From Enterococcus sp. RIT-PI-f (GTDB lineage Bacteria > Bacillota > Bacilli > Lactobacillales > Enterococcaceae), in the NCBI RefSeq assembly GCF_001297065.1, contig NZ_LHOX01000011.1:248001-312000 (forward strand): 64,000 bases of DNA. The letters are read 5' to 3'. This document shows positions 8,568-16,782 of this stretch, in pieces (positions within the stretch are counted from its first letter, which is position 1; every line of letters begins with the position of its first letter). A program made the translations under genes and the position numbers. Below the pieces are notes generated by a model. The model had not been told where the DNA came from, made no database searches, and saw nothing but the letters and a program-made list of their open reading frames with translations.

Positions 8568-9662
8568 ATGTATTTAGCGTGGAAAGAAATCCGCTATGCC
8601 AAGTTACGGTATAGCTTGATCATTGGCATCATGCTCTTAGTCGCTTATGTTGTCTTCATGTTGTCAGGGCTCGCTAACGGGTTGTCAGATGGTCACAAAA
8701 AAGCAGTCAGTGATTGGGGGGCTTCTTCGATCATTCTTTCAGAAGATAGCAACAAAGTAGCCAGCGCCTCTATCCTCACACAAGGAGATCTCGATCGGAT
8801 AAGCGCGAAAGAAAAAGCAGCTGTCGGCCTGACTGCTGCTGCGATTGCCCATGCAGGCACGGATGAAAAAACCAACCTTTCTATTTTTGGTGCAGCAGCA
8901 GATAGTTTTGTTGTCCCAAAGGTCATTGATGGCCGGCTATATCAAGCAACAAACGAAGTGATCGTTTCTGAGAATTTATTGGATGATGATTATCAGCTGG
9001 GGGATCAAATCACTTTAGGCAGTGACGACACGACCTTCACGATCGTTGGTGTCACTAAAGCTACGACATATAGTGTGGTTCCAGTACTCTACCTTGATCT
9101 AGATGCCTATGCGCAGCTAAGATATGGCCAGCAAGCCTATACTGACGATAGCCAGAAACCGATCACTCTGATTGCCACAAAATCGGCAGCTTCCGTAGTT
9201 TCTTTGGACAATAAAGATGAAACAACCAAATTAACGACGTTGTCCATGGATGACTTCATTCAAAATTTACCTGGGTATGCTGCAGAAAAACTCACACTGA
9301 ATGCCATGGTTTACTTCTTATTTATTGTTGTAGCAGCAGTTGTTGGTATCTTTTTATATGTGATGACTTTGCAAAAAACCAGCCTCTTTGGAATACTAAA
9401 AGCCCAAGGGGTAGCAACGAGCTATTTGGTCCGTTCAATTGTCGGTCAATCTTTGATCGTGAGTATTGTCGGTGTCACTTTGGCTTATCTTTTGAGTTTT
9501 TTGACAAGCCTTGTATTACCCGCAGCGATGCCCTTCACAGTTGATTTGATCCAATGGTCATTGTATGGTGTGATTTTGATCGTCGTTTCTATGGTCGGCG
9601 GACTATTCTCCATTCGTACCGTGACCAAAGTTGATCCCATTACCGCGATAGGAGGCGAATAA
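8568..9662 (+). CDS. hrtB: Heme-efflux ABC transporter permease (HrtB-like)
   Basis: A 364-residue permease of the MacB/FtsX type: one membrane segment near residues 17-38, a large extracellular domain (about 40-280), then three C-terminal membrane segments. This four-segment layout matches HrtB, which extracts heme from the membrane and exports it. I placed the start at the ATG giving MYLAWKEIRYAKLRY, with AGGGG upstream, rather than 44 codons earlier where the frame runs over the regulator promoter. The ATPase gene follows after 1 nt. The heme role rests on the divergent TetR gene, the operator and the adjacent ferrochelatase. Confidence 0.8.
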   Translation: MYLAWKEIRYAKLRYSLIIGIMLLVAYVVFMLSGLANGLSDGHKKAVSDWGASSIILSEDSNKVASASILTQGDLDRISAKEKAAVGLTAAAIAHAGTDEKTNLSIFGAAADSFVVPKVIDGRLYQATNEVIVSENLLDDDYQLGDQITLGSDDTTFTIVGVTKATTYSVVPVLYLDLDAYAQLRYGQQAYTDDSQKPITLIATKSAASVVSLDNKDETTKLTTLSMDDFIQNLPGYAAEKLTLNAMVYFLFIVVAAVVGIFLYVMTLQKTSLFGILKAQGVATSYLVRSIVGQSLIVSIVGVTLAYLLSFLTSLVLPAAMPFTVDLIQWSLYGVILIVVSMVGGLFSIRTVTKVDPITAIGGE

Positions 9663-9663
9663 G

Positions 9664-10335
9664 ATGGCAACAGTTTTATCTATGGAAGGTATCATCAAAC
9701 GATTTGGCAGTGGCCATACAGAAGTCACTGCCTTGAAAGGCATCGATTTTAACGTAGCAGCTGGTGAATTTATCAGTATCATCGGCCCTTCTGGATCAGG
9801 AAAAAGCACCTTTTTAACGATTGCCGGTGGCTTACAAACCCCTACAGAAGGGACGATCACGATTGGCACTCGTCCCTTTACTCACTTAACAGGAAAAGAA
9901 CGGGCCAAAGCCCGTTTTGACGAAATTGGCTTTATCTTGCAAAGCGCAAACTTAGTTCCCTTTTTAACTGTTCAAGAACAATTTACCCTCGTTGACAAGT
10001 TGAACAAGCGGCATGAACAAGCCAAAGCAGAAGAACTGCTGCAATCGCTGGATATTTTTGATTTGAAAGACAAGTTTCCCAAAGAACTTTCTGGTGGTGA
10101 ACGCCAACGCGTGGCAATTGCCCGCGCATTGTTCAATGATCCTGCCATCATCTTAGCTGATGAGCCGACCGCCAGTTTAGACTCTGATCATGCCTTTGAA
10201 GTTGTTCAGTTATTGGCCAAAGAGGCGCATGACAAACAAAAAGCGATCATCATGGTCACACATGATCCGCGGATGACGCAATGGAGCGATCGAACGTATC
10301 GGATGAAGGACGGTTTGCTACAGGAAGAAGCTTGA
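9664..10335 (+). CDS. hrtA: Heme-efflux ABC transporter ATPase (HrtA-like)
   Basis: A 223-residue ABC ATPase of the MacB/LolD class, with Walker A GPSGSGKST at residues 41-49, signature LSGGERQR and Walker B IILADEPTASLD. It starts 1 nt after the permease stop codon, so the pair is co-transcribed and coupled. It would energise heme export through HrtB at the cytoplasmic membrane. Confidence 0.82.
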   Translation: MATVLSMEGIIKRFGSGHTEVTALKGIDFNVAAGEFISIIGPSGSGKSTFLTIAGGLQTPTEGTITIGTRPFTHLTGKERAKARFDEIGFILQSANLVPFLTVQEQFTLVDKLNKRHEQAKAEELLQSLDIFDLKDKFPKELSGGERQRVAIARALFNDPAIILADEPTASLDSDHAFEVVQLLAKEAHDKQKAIIMVTHDPRMTQWSDRTYRMKDGLLQEEA

Positions 10336-10360
10336 TTTTACTTTCCATTCTCTCAAGAAA

Positions 10361-10405
10361 AATGACCACAAACAGCGGAAGAATCCCCGCTGCTTGTGGT
10401 CATTT
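10361..10405. terminator. Bidirectional terminator between hrtA and bglP
   Basis: Arms AATGACCACAA and TTGTGGTCATT with an inner CAGCGG/CCGCTG pair form a strong hairpin followed by TTTCGTTT. It separates convergent genes. Confidence 0.75.
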
Positions 10406-10412
10406 CGTTTAT

Positions 10413-12281
10413 TTATTTCACGATTGCCAAGAAATCTTCCCCTTGCAAGACATCGCTTTGATTCATATCCAGCACATCTAAATAATTTGGTGTGTTGGTG
10501 ACAACGATAGGGGTGACCGTTGAGAAGCCCGCATTTTTGATTACATCTAAATCAAATTTGACCAGCAAGTCTCCACGTTTGACTTGATCATCTTGTTTAA
10601 CGAAGGTTTCAAAGCCTTTGCCCTCTAATTCAACTGTATCCATCCCAATATGCATTAAAATCTCTGCACCTTCTGTTGTCGTTAAGCCAACAGCATGACC
10701 GGTAGGAAATAATGTCGTGATCGTACCGTCTGCCGGGGCATACAATGCACCAACAACAGGTTCGATCGCGATCCCTTTTCCTAATGCGCCTGAAGAGAAA
10801 ACTTGATCTTTAACTTCAGATAATGGAAGAATTTTGCCTTCTAACGGACTGCTCAAAATGATTCGTTCCGTACCACTAGTAGTCACTGGCGCTGCTGGTC
10901 CATTCGTTTCTTTAGCAGCTGCTGTGTCGGGTTTGTCTTCAAAACGCAAGACGAAGGTCAAGACAAAGGCGGCAACAAAGGCAATTGCCGTACCAATCGA
11001 TGCTGCAATCAACCCACTAAGATCTTTGGTATCTTGAGGGATAAATGAAGGTAAGCTCAGGACACTCACTAAACCAAAGGTAAAGTTTTCAACATGACTA
11101 AACCCTATAAATGCGCCACCGATCGCACCACTGATACAAGCAGCGATAAATGGTTTTTTCAATGGCAATGTGACCCCATAAACAGTCGGTTCGGTAATCC
11201 CGAAGAATGCTGTGATCGTTGACGACAAAGCTAAACCTTTTAACTTTACATTTTTTGTGATAAAGAAGACTGCCAATGCGGCACCACCTTGAGCGACAAC
11301 GGCTGGCAACAACATAGGAACCATCGTATCGACACCATTTTGACTTAGATTCAACAACATGATCGGTACAAAGCCCCAATGCATACCGAACATCACGAAT
11401 ACTTGCCATAATCCACCCATAACTGCGCCAGCGACAAGCGGACTGAAGTCATAAATACTGCCATAAGCGCTTCCTAGCAGATTCCCAAGAATCGTTCCTA
11501 ATGGGCCAACAACAATAAAGGTCAATGGTGCCATAATCAGAAATACCGCTAACGGCACACAAATGATTTGCAAGAAACTCGGAATAACTTTTTTAAAGAA
11601 ACGTTCGACATAACTTTGTAGAAAGACTGCCAAAATGATTGGAATGACCGATGACGTATAGGCACTTGCCCCGATGATCACTGGGATCCCAAAAAAGTGC
11701 AGCGTTTGGCCAGCTAATGCCGTGATGCTGGGATGAACCAATGCCATGCCCAAAGAAACAGCTAAGAATTCATTGGTTTTAAACTTTTTAGCCGCTGTAA
11801 AGGCCAACATTACAGGCAAATAAGTGAACAAACCATCTGCAATGGCATATAAAACTGTATACACGCCAGATTCTGCTGTCAGCCAATTCAAGGTCAGCGC
11901 CAAAGTCAAGAACCCTTTCAAGACCCCTGCACCGGCCATCGCACCTAAAAACGGTGTAAAAATGGACGAAATAATGTCGATCAATTGATTGAAGATATTC
12001 CCTTTTTCACCAGTGTCTTCAGCAGTACCATCGAAATTGGCTACACCATTTAGTTCACGATAGACATCACTGACATGGCTGCCGATCACGACTTGATATT
12101 GCCCGCCGCTTTGAACCACTTGAATCACATCATCATCTTGATTCAAAGCCGCTGTGTCCGCTTTTTGCTCATCTTTCAGTTTGAATCGCAAGCGGGTGGC
12201 GCAATGGACCACACTATTGACATTTTCTTTGCCGCCAACGGCCGTTAAGACACGTTCCGCGATTTCTTTGTTTGTACTCAT
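10413..12281 (-). CDS. bglP: PTS beta-glucoside transporter, fused EIIBCA
   Basis: A 622-residue PTS permease with domains in the order B-C-A. EIIB is at the N-terminus with phosphorylatable Cys27 in VVHCATRLRF; EIIC is a multi-span membrane domain (about 105-460); EIIA is C-terminal with the His in ILMHIGMD. It imports and phosphorylates aryl-beta-glucosides or similar sugars. The start is the ATG with AAGGAG upstream; the open frame 30 codons further upstream lies across the transcription terminator. Expression is controlled by the LicT antiterminator through a RAT site before the gene. No phospho-beta-glucosidase is in this operon; the GH1 or GH4 enzymes elsewhere in the window could serve it. 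Confidence 0.9.
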   Translation of the reverse strand: MSTNKEIAERVLTAVGGKENVNSVVHCATRLRFKLKDEQKADTAALNQDDDVIQVVQSGGQYQVVIGSHVSDVYRELNGVANFDGTAEDTGEKGNIFNQLIDIISSIFTPFLGAMAGAGVLKGFLTLALTLNWLTAESGVYTVLYAIADGLFTYLPVMLAFTAAKKFKTNEFLAVSLGMALVHPSITALAGQTLHFFGIPVIIGASAYTSSVIPIILAVFLQSYVERFFKKVIPSFLQIICVPLAVFLIMAPLTFIVVGPLGTILGNLLGSAYGSIYDFSPLVAGAVMGGLWQVFVMFGMHWGFVPIMLLNLSQNGVDTMVPMLLPAVVAQGGAALAVFFITKNVKLKGLALSSTITAFFGITEPTVYGVTLPLKKPFIAACISGAIGGAFIGFSHVENFTFGLVSVLSLPSFIPQDTKDLSGLIAASIGTAIAFVAAFVLTFVLRFEDKPDTAAAKETNGPAAPVTTSGTERIILSSPLEGKILPLSEVKDQVFSSGALGKGIAIEPVVGALYAPADGTITTLFPTGHAVGLTTTEGAEILMHIGMDTVELEGKGFETFVKQDDQVKRGDLLVKFDLDVIKNAGFSTVTPIVVTNTPNYLDVLDMNQSDVLQGEDFLAIVK

Positions 12282-12306
12282 TTTACAACACTCCTTTTTT
12301 TGATAT

Positions 12307-12403
12307 AAAAAAACCCAGATTGAAAAAACGACCATCAGCAAATCAAACCATGCTGACTGTTGTCTTTTCAATCTGGGTCTTGCCTGCCGAACAGTAACAA
12401 TCC
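12307..12403 (-). promoter_or_regulatory. RAT antiterminator site plus conditional terminator before bglP
   Basis: Reading the minus strand, a LicT-type RAT (GGATTGTTACTG, then TCGGCAGGCAAGACC; 12376-12403) overlaps the first arm of a terminator with CCCAGATTGAAAA arms (12314-12326 and 12365-12377) and a T run. Bound LicT would stabilise the RAT and prevent the terminator. This is the canonical BglG/LicT switch. Confidence 0.9.
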
Positions 12404-12422
12404 TTGAACGATTGAATGTCTA

Positions 12423-13262
12423 TTACTTTTGATCATTGACCACCCGTTCGATATGGATCGTCAAATAAATCATTTCTGATTCACCAATCGATTTATCGTA
12501 GGTCTTGATCAAATACTCATTGATTCGTTGTACCGTTTGAAATGCTTTTGGGTACTTTGATTGCACAAGTGCAAATAAAAATTCATCTTTCTCGCTAGAT
12601 AGTGCATCACTTAAATAACGCTGTGCGAAATACTGCAGGTGCGTGGTGATTCGCTGATAATTCAACGAGTCCGGATTAAAGACACGTCCATAAAAGCGAC
12701 TAATGATCGCCAACACATCACGAACGATCTCAACAGCTTGCATCGTGGTTTCCATTGTCCCATTGGCTTGCTCGCTATTGACGATATGAAAGGCAATAAA
12801 TCCTTTCTCAGTATCCGGTAATCTGACCCCAAATACATCCTCGAAATAGTCGATCGCTTTTGTGGCAACGCCATATTCCTTAGGATAAAACTTGCGTGTC
12901 TCGAACAAGAGCGGATTGGGAATCTCGATGCCTTCTCGTGCGCGAATCAAGGCATAGTGCATATGATCGGTCAAAGTCAGATAAATATTGGGGGATAATT
13001 CAACCCCTAAGATCGTTTCTGCATCGTCAACAATCTGCTTGACAGCTTCGACCTCTTCCACTGGGATATCAGAAAATAATTGTTGAAACTGATTGGCTGT
13101 CAATGCATCTTTTAAGACAAATTCTTTTTCCACAAAAGCCGCATCAACTGGGTCGCCCACTTTTTTCTTAAAAGCGATTCCTCGTCCCATATAGATGACT
13201 TCCTGACCGGCATCATTGGTCGAGATCACGACATTATTATTCAAAATTTTTCCAATAATCAT
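12423..13262 (-). CDS. licT: BglG-family transcriptional antiterminator (LicT-like)
   Basis: A 279-residue RNA-binding antiterminator. An N-terminal CAT domain (about 1-56, MIIGKILNNNVV) is followed by two PTS regulatory domains (about 70-170 and 175-279), each with conserved His residues (for example LTDHMHY and FHIVNSE in PRD1, TTHLQYF and LTIHIERV in PRD2). Phosphorylation there couples activity to BglP and HPr. It sits upstream of bglP, and RAT-terminator elements precede both genes, so it controls bglP and also its own readthrough. The GGAG ribosome site is 12 nt upstream of the ATG, slightly distant. Confidence 0.9.
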   Translation of the reverse strand: MIIGKILNNNVVISTNDAGQEVIYMGRGIAFKKKVGDPVDAAFVEKEFVLKDALTANQFQQLFSDIPVEEVEAVKQIVDDAETILGVELSPNIYLTLTDHMHYALIRAREGIEIPNPLLFETRKFYPKEYGVATKAIDYFEDVFGVRLPDTEKGFIAFHIVNSEQANGTMETTMQAVEIVRDVLAIISRFYGRVFNPDSLNYQRITTHLQYFAQRYLSDALSSEKDEFLFALVQSKYPKAFQTVQRINEYLIKTYDKSIGESEMIYLTIHIERVVNDQK

Positions 13263-13284
13263 CGCTATCCCTCACTCCAAAATA

Positions 13285-13355
13285 AAAAAACCTAGAATCT
13301 CCCCATCAATACACTACGGTCAATTCTGGTTTTGCCTGCCGAACAGTAACAATCC
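13285..13355 (-). promoter_or_regulatory. RAT antiterminator site plus conditional terminator before licT
   Basis: A second RAT (13328-13355, minus strand: GGATTGTTACTG then TTCGGCAGGCAAAACC) overlaps a terminator stem with AACCAGAAT / ATTCTAGGTT arms and seven T's. It lies directly after the licT promoter, so licT autoregulates its own leader. Confidence 0.88.
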
Positions 13356-13369
13356 TTGCAACTGAGAGA

Positions 13370-13398
13370 ATAATAACATACTCATTTAACAGATGCAA
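13370..13398 (-). promoter_or_regulatory. Sigma-A promoter of licT-bglP
   Basis: On the minus strand TTGCAT (13393-13398) and TATTAT (13370-13375) are separated by 17 bp, ending about 15 nt before the RAT. The position is right for a transcript that begins just ahead of the antiterminator. I found no convincing cre site here. Confidence 0.7.
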
Positions 13399-13502
13399 CC
13401 CTTTTCAAAAAGGATTTCTTTCAACTGCCACAGCTGTGTTATCCAAGTAGACCAATTCCCTTAAAAAAATAATCTTTTTTATGTATCATTATGTTTTTTA
13501 AT

Positions 13503-13533
13503 TAAAAAAGAAACGAGGATTGATCCCCTCGCC
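13503..13533 (-). terminator. Terminator downstream of the RarD-like gene
   Basis: A short GC-rich hairpin with CGAGG/CCTCG arms is followed on the minus strand by TTTCTTTTTTAATT. It lies about 30 nt past the stop codon. The remaining roughly 300-bp gap to licT holds only the licT promoter, the RAT site and this hairpin. Confidence 0.65.
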
Positions 13534-13564
13534 TCTACTTTTCTTCATTCCATATACTGACCGA

Positions 13565-14461
13565 TTATTTTAACCCTTGCATCCGACGTGCTTTGATGGC
13601 GTTGCCCAGTGTGCCGTATGTAAAGACGGCAATCCCTAACCAAATAAAAGCAAAGGCAGAGAACTGCGCCACTGTATACGTTTCGTGGAACAAAAAGACT
13701 GCCAGTAACAGCATGATCGTCGGATTGATATATTGGATAAACCCTAATGTGATATACGAAATACTTTTCGCGGCTTCGGCAAAGAGCAGCAAAGGGATCG
13801 CTGTAACGATTCCAGCCCCCGCCAACAAGAGATTGGTTTGTAATGGATAATCCATGAACCCAACACTAGAAAAAGCGAAAATATAAATCAGCGCAAAGGG
13901 CAAAATGATGCCGGTCTCGACTGTTAATCCGGTGACAGAACTAATCGGGATACGACGTTTGATCAAGCCATAGGTACTAAAAGAAAAGGCCATGATCAAT
14001 GAAGCGTACGGCACACTGCCGGTTTGGATCGAAAGCATGATTACCCCGATACTGGCCAATAGACAGGCAATAAGGCCTGAACGACTCAATCGTTCTTTCA
14101 AAAACAGCGTTGCCAACAAGACATTGACCAACGGATTGATATAATAACCCAAACTCGCTTGCATCACATGTCCTGCACTTACAGCGAAAATAAACGTAAA
14201 CCAATTGATCGAAATCAGCACAGAGGCCAATGCGATCAATCCCGCAAAAGCTTTGTTTTTCCACAATAACTTTAGTTCCTGGATAAATTGTGTCCATTTG
14301 CCAGATACAAGAATAAATAGAATCATAAAAATAAACGACCATAAAATCCGATAGCACATCGTGGCTAAAGGTGATACCCCAACGATCATTTTCCAGTACA
14401 GGGTGATCAATCCCCACAATACATATGCTGACAACCCATAATAAATCCCTTTATTTTTCAT
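13565..14461 (-). CDS. rarD: EamA/RarD-family membrane permease
   Basis: A 298-residue protein with many hydrophobic segments, matching the RarD branch of the EamA (drug/metabolite transporter) superfamily in length and in the N-terminal pattern GIYYGLSAYVLWG. The substrate is unknown; E. coli RarD is linked to chloramphenicol sensitivity only by name and old genetics. I chose the ATG that aligns with RarD starts, although it has no good ribosome site. A strong AGGAGG (14516-14521) lies upstream with no ATG, GTG or TTG at normal spacing, so the true start could be non-canonical. Confidence 0.75.
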   Translation of the reverse strand: MKNKGIYYGLSAYVLWGLITLYWKMIVGVSPLATMCYRILWSFIFMILFILVSGKWTQFIQELKLLWKNKAFAGLIALASVLISINWFTFIFAVSAGHVMQASLGYYINPLVNVLLATLFLKERLSRSGLIACLLASIGVIMLSIQTGSVPYASLIMAFSFSTYGLIKRRIPISSVTGLTVETGIILPFALIYIFAFSSVGFMDYPLQTNLLLAGAGIVTAIPLLLFAEAAKSISYITLGFIQYINPTIMLLLAVFLFHETYTVAQFSAFAFIWLGIAVFTYGTLGNAIKARRMQGLK

Positions 14462-14515
14462 GTATCGATTGATTTTTCTGAGGACCGACAACCACTCGAT
14501 CAGGAGAAAAATACG

Positions 14516-14545
14516 CCTCCTCTTTTTATAAGTTACCTTATTATA
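14516..14545 (-). promoter_or_regulatory. -10 element and unpaired ribosome-binding site before rarD
   Basis: TATAAT (14540-14545, minus strand) is a perfect -10 with a weak -35. About 12 nt downstream of the predicted transcript start is AGGAGG (14516-14521). The only in-frame codons close to it are ATT (3 nt away) and CTG (12 nt away). This element decides or confuses the start of the permease gene. Confidence 0.45.
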
Positions 14546-14577
14546 GCGAAAATTCTGATTTTTCATATCCCTTTCAT

Positions 14578-14617
14578 GAAAAAAGACGAACAAAACAATC
14601 GTTTTCTTCGTCTTTTT
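14578..14617 (-). terminator. Terminator downstream of the MFS exporter gene
   Basis: AAAAAGACGAA and TTCGTCTTTTT arms enclose a 15-nt loop. The T-rich arm extends on the minus strand. It separates the marR-MFS transcript from rarD. Confidence 0.75.
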
Positions 14618-14633
14618 CACAGCAGCGCTGCCC

Positions 14634-16121
14634 TTATTCAATTGGTTCTTCTGCCCCTTCGACCCAGACAGGCGTAGCAGCCTGTTTGTCTCGAATCAAA
14701 AACAAACCGGTCGCAAACAGCAGACCCGATGCGATCGTCATCAGTAGAAAAGATACATTCATCCCATGAAGCAAAGCCGCAGCCCCTGACAAAGTGGTGC
14801 TTTTTTGGGCAACGCTATTCATAATGCCAACAAAAAGTGCCGTACCGATCGCACCAGCTACTGTTCGCAAAGAGGTGAGCAACGCTGTCCCGTGGGCAGT
14901 CAATTCTGGTGCAATGTTTTTATTGCCCCATGTGACAAAGGGCATCAACAAGCAACCTGTCGCTGCACACCGCAGTATATTCAAACAAACCGCCAGCCAA
15001 ATACTTGAGTCCATATGAATAAAATACATCCCAATATTACTTAAAACCAGAGAACCGCCACCGAAAATCGTTAACAGACGGATGCCGATTTTATCATAAA
15101 TACGGCCGGCTATCGGACTAAGCAGGGCCGAAACCAAAGAGCCTGGCAAAATCACCAATCCGGATATCGTCGCCGATTTGCCGAGGATCGATTGTACATA
15201 TAACGGCATCAACATCGCTGACCCCATCAAGACTAAATACAGCAAGATACTGCCAAAGACACTGATTGCATATTCTTTGGTTTTCAGCACTTGTAAATCA
15301 AGAAATGGTTGGGTTGATCGAAATTGTCTGAAAACAAACCAAATACCAGCCAGCAAACCAATCCCTAGTGCCCCTAAGACAGGTACACTCACAAATCCAT
15401 AACTGCCGATGTTGCCAAATCCTAATGTCACCCCACCAAAAGCGAAGGCACTCAGCACAAAAGATAATTGATCAAATCGGCTTTTGGCTGTAGGCAAGAC
15501 ATCGTCAAAGACTCGAATCGCCCAAATCAATGATAGCAAAACGATCGCCGCAACAATATAAAAAATCGCATGCCAGTTCAGCCGGTCTACGATCAGCCCC
15601 GCCAACGTTGGTGCAATCACTGGAGCTGCCGTGATCGACAAGCCATACCAGCCCATCACGACGCCAATGCGATTCATTGGATAAATCGTCAACAAAATTA
15701 CTTGTGCCATAGCGGTCAAAATACCATTCCCGATTGCTTGCAAGATACGCGCAAGCATCATAACAAAAAAGTTCGGTGCCCCAGCACATAATAACAACCC
15801 TACCAGCGCGATCCCTAAGGCAGATAAATATAATTTCTTCGTTGGTACCCGATTCATCAAATAGGCAGTCAAAGGCATCACGATCGCCATCGCCAATGAA
15901 TAGCCGCTAGTTAACCACTGACCTGTTGTCACTGAGATCTCCAAGTCGGTCACGATTGCTGGCAATGCCGTTGTGAGGGCTGTCGCCAACATCGATACTG
16001 CAATACAGGTAATCATCAAATTGATGAAAATCAACGTTCGCTGCCTTTCCGTTCGTTCATGGGCCTGCTTGTTTATATGATTTACTTCATTTAGGTCATT
16101 CGGTTCATTTAGGTCACTCAA
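14634..16121 (-). CDS. MFS multidrug exporter, DHA2 (EmrB/QacA) family
   Basis: A 495-residue membrane protein with many hydrophobic segments. Motifs typical of the DHA2 drug-proton antiporter family are present: LTTALPAIVTDL in the first segment, QWLTSGYSLAMAIVMP, and ARILQAIGNGILTAM. The soluble N-terminus (about 25 residues, NEPNDLNEVNH) is low-complexity and comes from a short DNA repeat. The start overlaps the marR stop by 4 nt, so it is translated with the regulator and induced when MarR releases its operators. The substrate is unknown. Confidence 0.88.
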   Translation of the reverse strand: MSDLNEPNDLNEVNHINKQAHERTERQRTLIFINLMITCIAVSMLATALTTALPAIVTDLEISVTTGQWLTSGYSLAMAIVMPLTAYLMNRVPTKKLYLSALGIALVGLLLCAGAPNFFVMMLARILQAIGNGILTAMAQVILLTIYPMNRIGVVMGWYGLSITAAPVIAPTLAGLIVDRLNWHAIFYIVAAIVLLSLIWAIRVFDDVLPTAKSRFDQLSFVLSAFAFGGVTLGFGNIGSYGFVSVPVLGALGIGLLAGIWFVFRQFRSTQPFLDLQVLKTKEYAISVFGSILLYLVLMGSAMLMPLYVQSILGKSATISGLVILPGSLVSALLSPIAGRIYDKIGIRLLTIFGGGSLVLSNIGMYFIHMDSSIWLAVCLNILRCAATGCLLMPFVTWGNKNIAPELTAHGTALLTSLRTVAGAIGTALFVGIMNSVAQKSTTLSGAAALLHGMNVSFLLMTIASGLLFATGLFLIRDKQAATPVWVEGAEEPIE

Positions 16122-16561
16122 TCAATGTGTGCCTCCTTTTCATGGTAAAATGCTTCGATTTTGGCTAAACCTTCGCCAAAAATTTGTTTTTCCTCGTCTG
16201 TTAAATAGGTCAACATCTCGGTATGTGCTTTGCTGCGTTTATCTTTCATCAACTGTGCCTCTGCTTTGCCAGCTTCTGTCAATGAGATCAGATGACTCCG
16301 TTTGTCCTTTGGATCAATTTCTTTATGGATCAAGCCTTTTTCCGCCAGTTTTTTGATCAGTTCTCCCGTAGATGTCGAACGGATCGCCAAATAGGCCGCC
16401 AGATCCTTTTGTGTCAACGTGCCTTTTTCATCTAATACAATCAAACAATTGAACTGTCCGCGTCCCGGCATAAAATTGCCATATTTCTTTTCCGCATATC
16501 GTCGATTCAATTTATATACTTCAAATAATCGTTCTACGATTGCTACATCTGAATAAGCCAT
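16118..16561 (-). CDS. MarR-family transcriptional repressor
   Basis: A 147-residue winged-helix protein. The DNA-binding region is about 50-105 (LTQKDLAAYLAIRSTSTGEL recognition helix, DKRSHLISLTEAG wing). It is first in a two-gene operon with the MFS exporter. Two copies of a 12-bp palindrome occupy the promoter, one in the spacer and one downstream, which fits autorepression and ligand-induced pump expression. The ligand is unknown. Confidence 0.9.
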   Translation of the reverse strand: MAYSDVAIVERLFEVYKLNRRYAEKKYGNFMPGRGQFNCLIVLDEKGTLTQKDLAAYLAIRSTSTGELIKKLAEKGLIHKEIDPKDKRSHLISLTEAGKAEAQLMKDKRSKAHTEMLTYLTDEEKQIFGEGLAKIEAFYHEKEAHID

Positions 16562-16622
16562 TGCATTTTCTCCTTTCTTTCTGTTTTTACTATGTACACC
16601 ATGCCAAAGTGAAACTGTTTAG

Positions 16623-16679
16623 ATAGGTACCTATTTAAAAGACATGGTCTATTTTACATAGGTACCTATCTATTGTCAA
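16623..16679 (-). promoter_or_regulatory. marR-MFS promoter with twin palindromic operators
   Basis: TTGACA (16674-16679) and TAAAAT (16651-16656) are separated by 17 bp on the minus strand. ATAGGTACCTAT occurs twice: at 16658-16669 inside the spacer and at 16623-16634 downstream of the -10. Both extend to GATAGGTACCTAT or its complement. Centres are 35 bp apart. Near-certain operators for the adjacent MarR protein. Confidence 0.85.
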
Positions 16680-16741
16680 TACGTCGATCCATGGAAGGCG
16701 TATTCATTTAGCTATTTTCTTCTCTTAGCGGATTTGAACAC

Positions 16742-16777
16742 AAAAAAAGTATTGAGTCAGCGACAACTCAATACTTC
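16742..16777 (-). terminator. Terminator downstream of dus
   Basis: AAGTATTGAGT and ACTCAATACTT arms form an 11-bp stem. A run of seven T's follows on the minus strand. It begins about 6 nt after the stop codon. Confidence 0.85.
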
Positions 16778-16782
16778 ATGGT

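Noticed and set aside
12282-12371. Longer N-terminus for bglP
   Set aside because: The extension spans the conditional terminator and RAT region; the ATG with AAGGAG gives a normal EIIB start.
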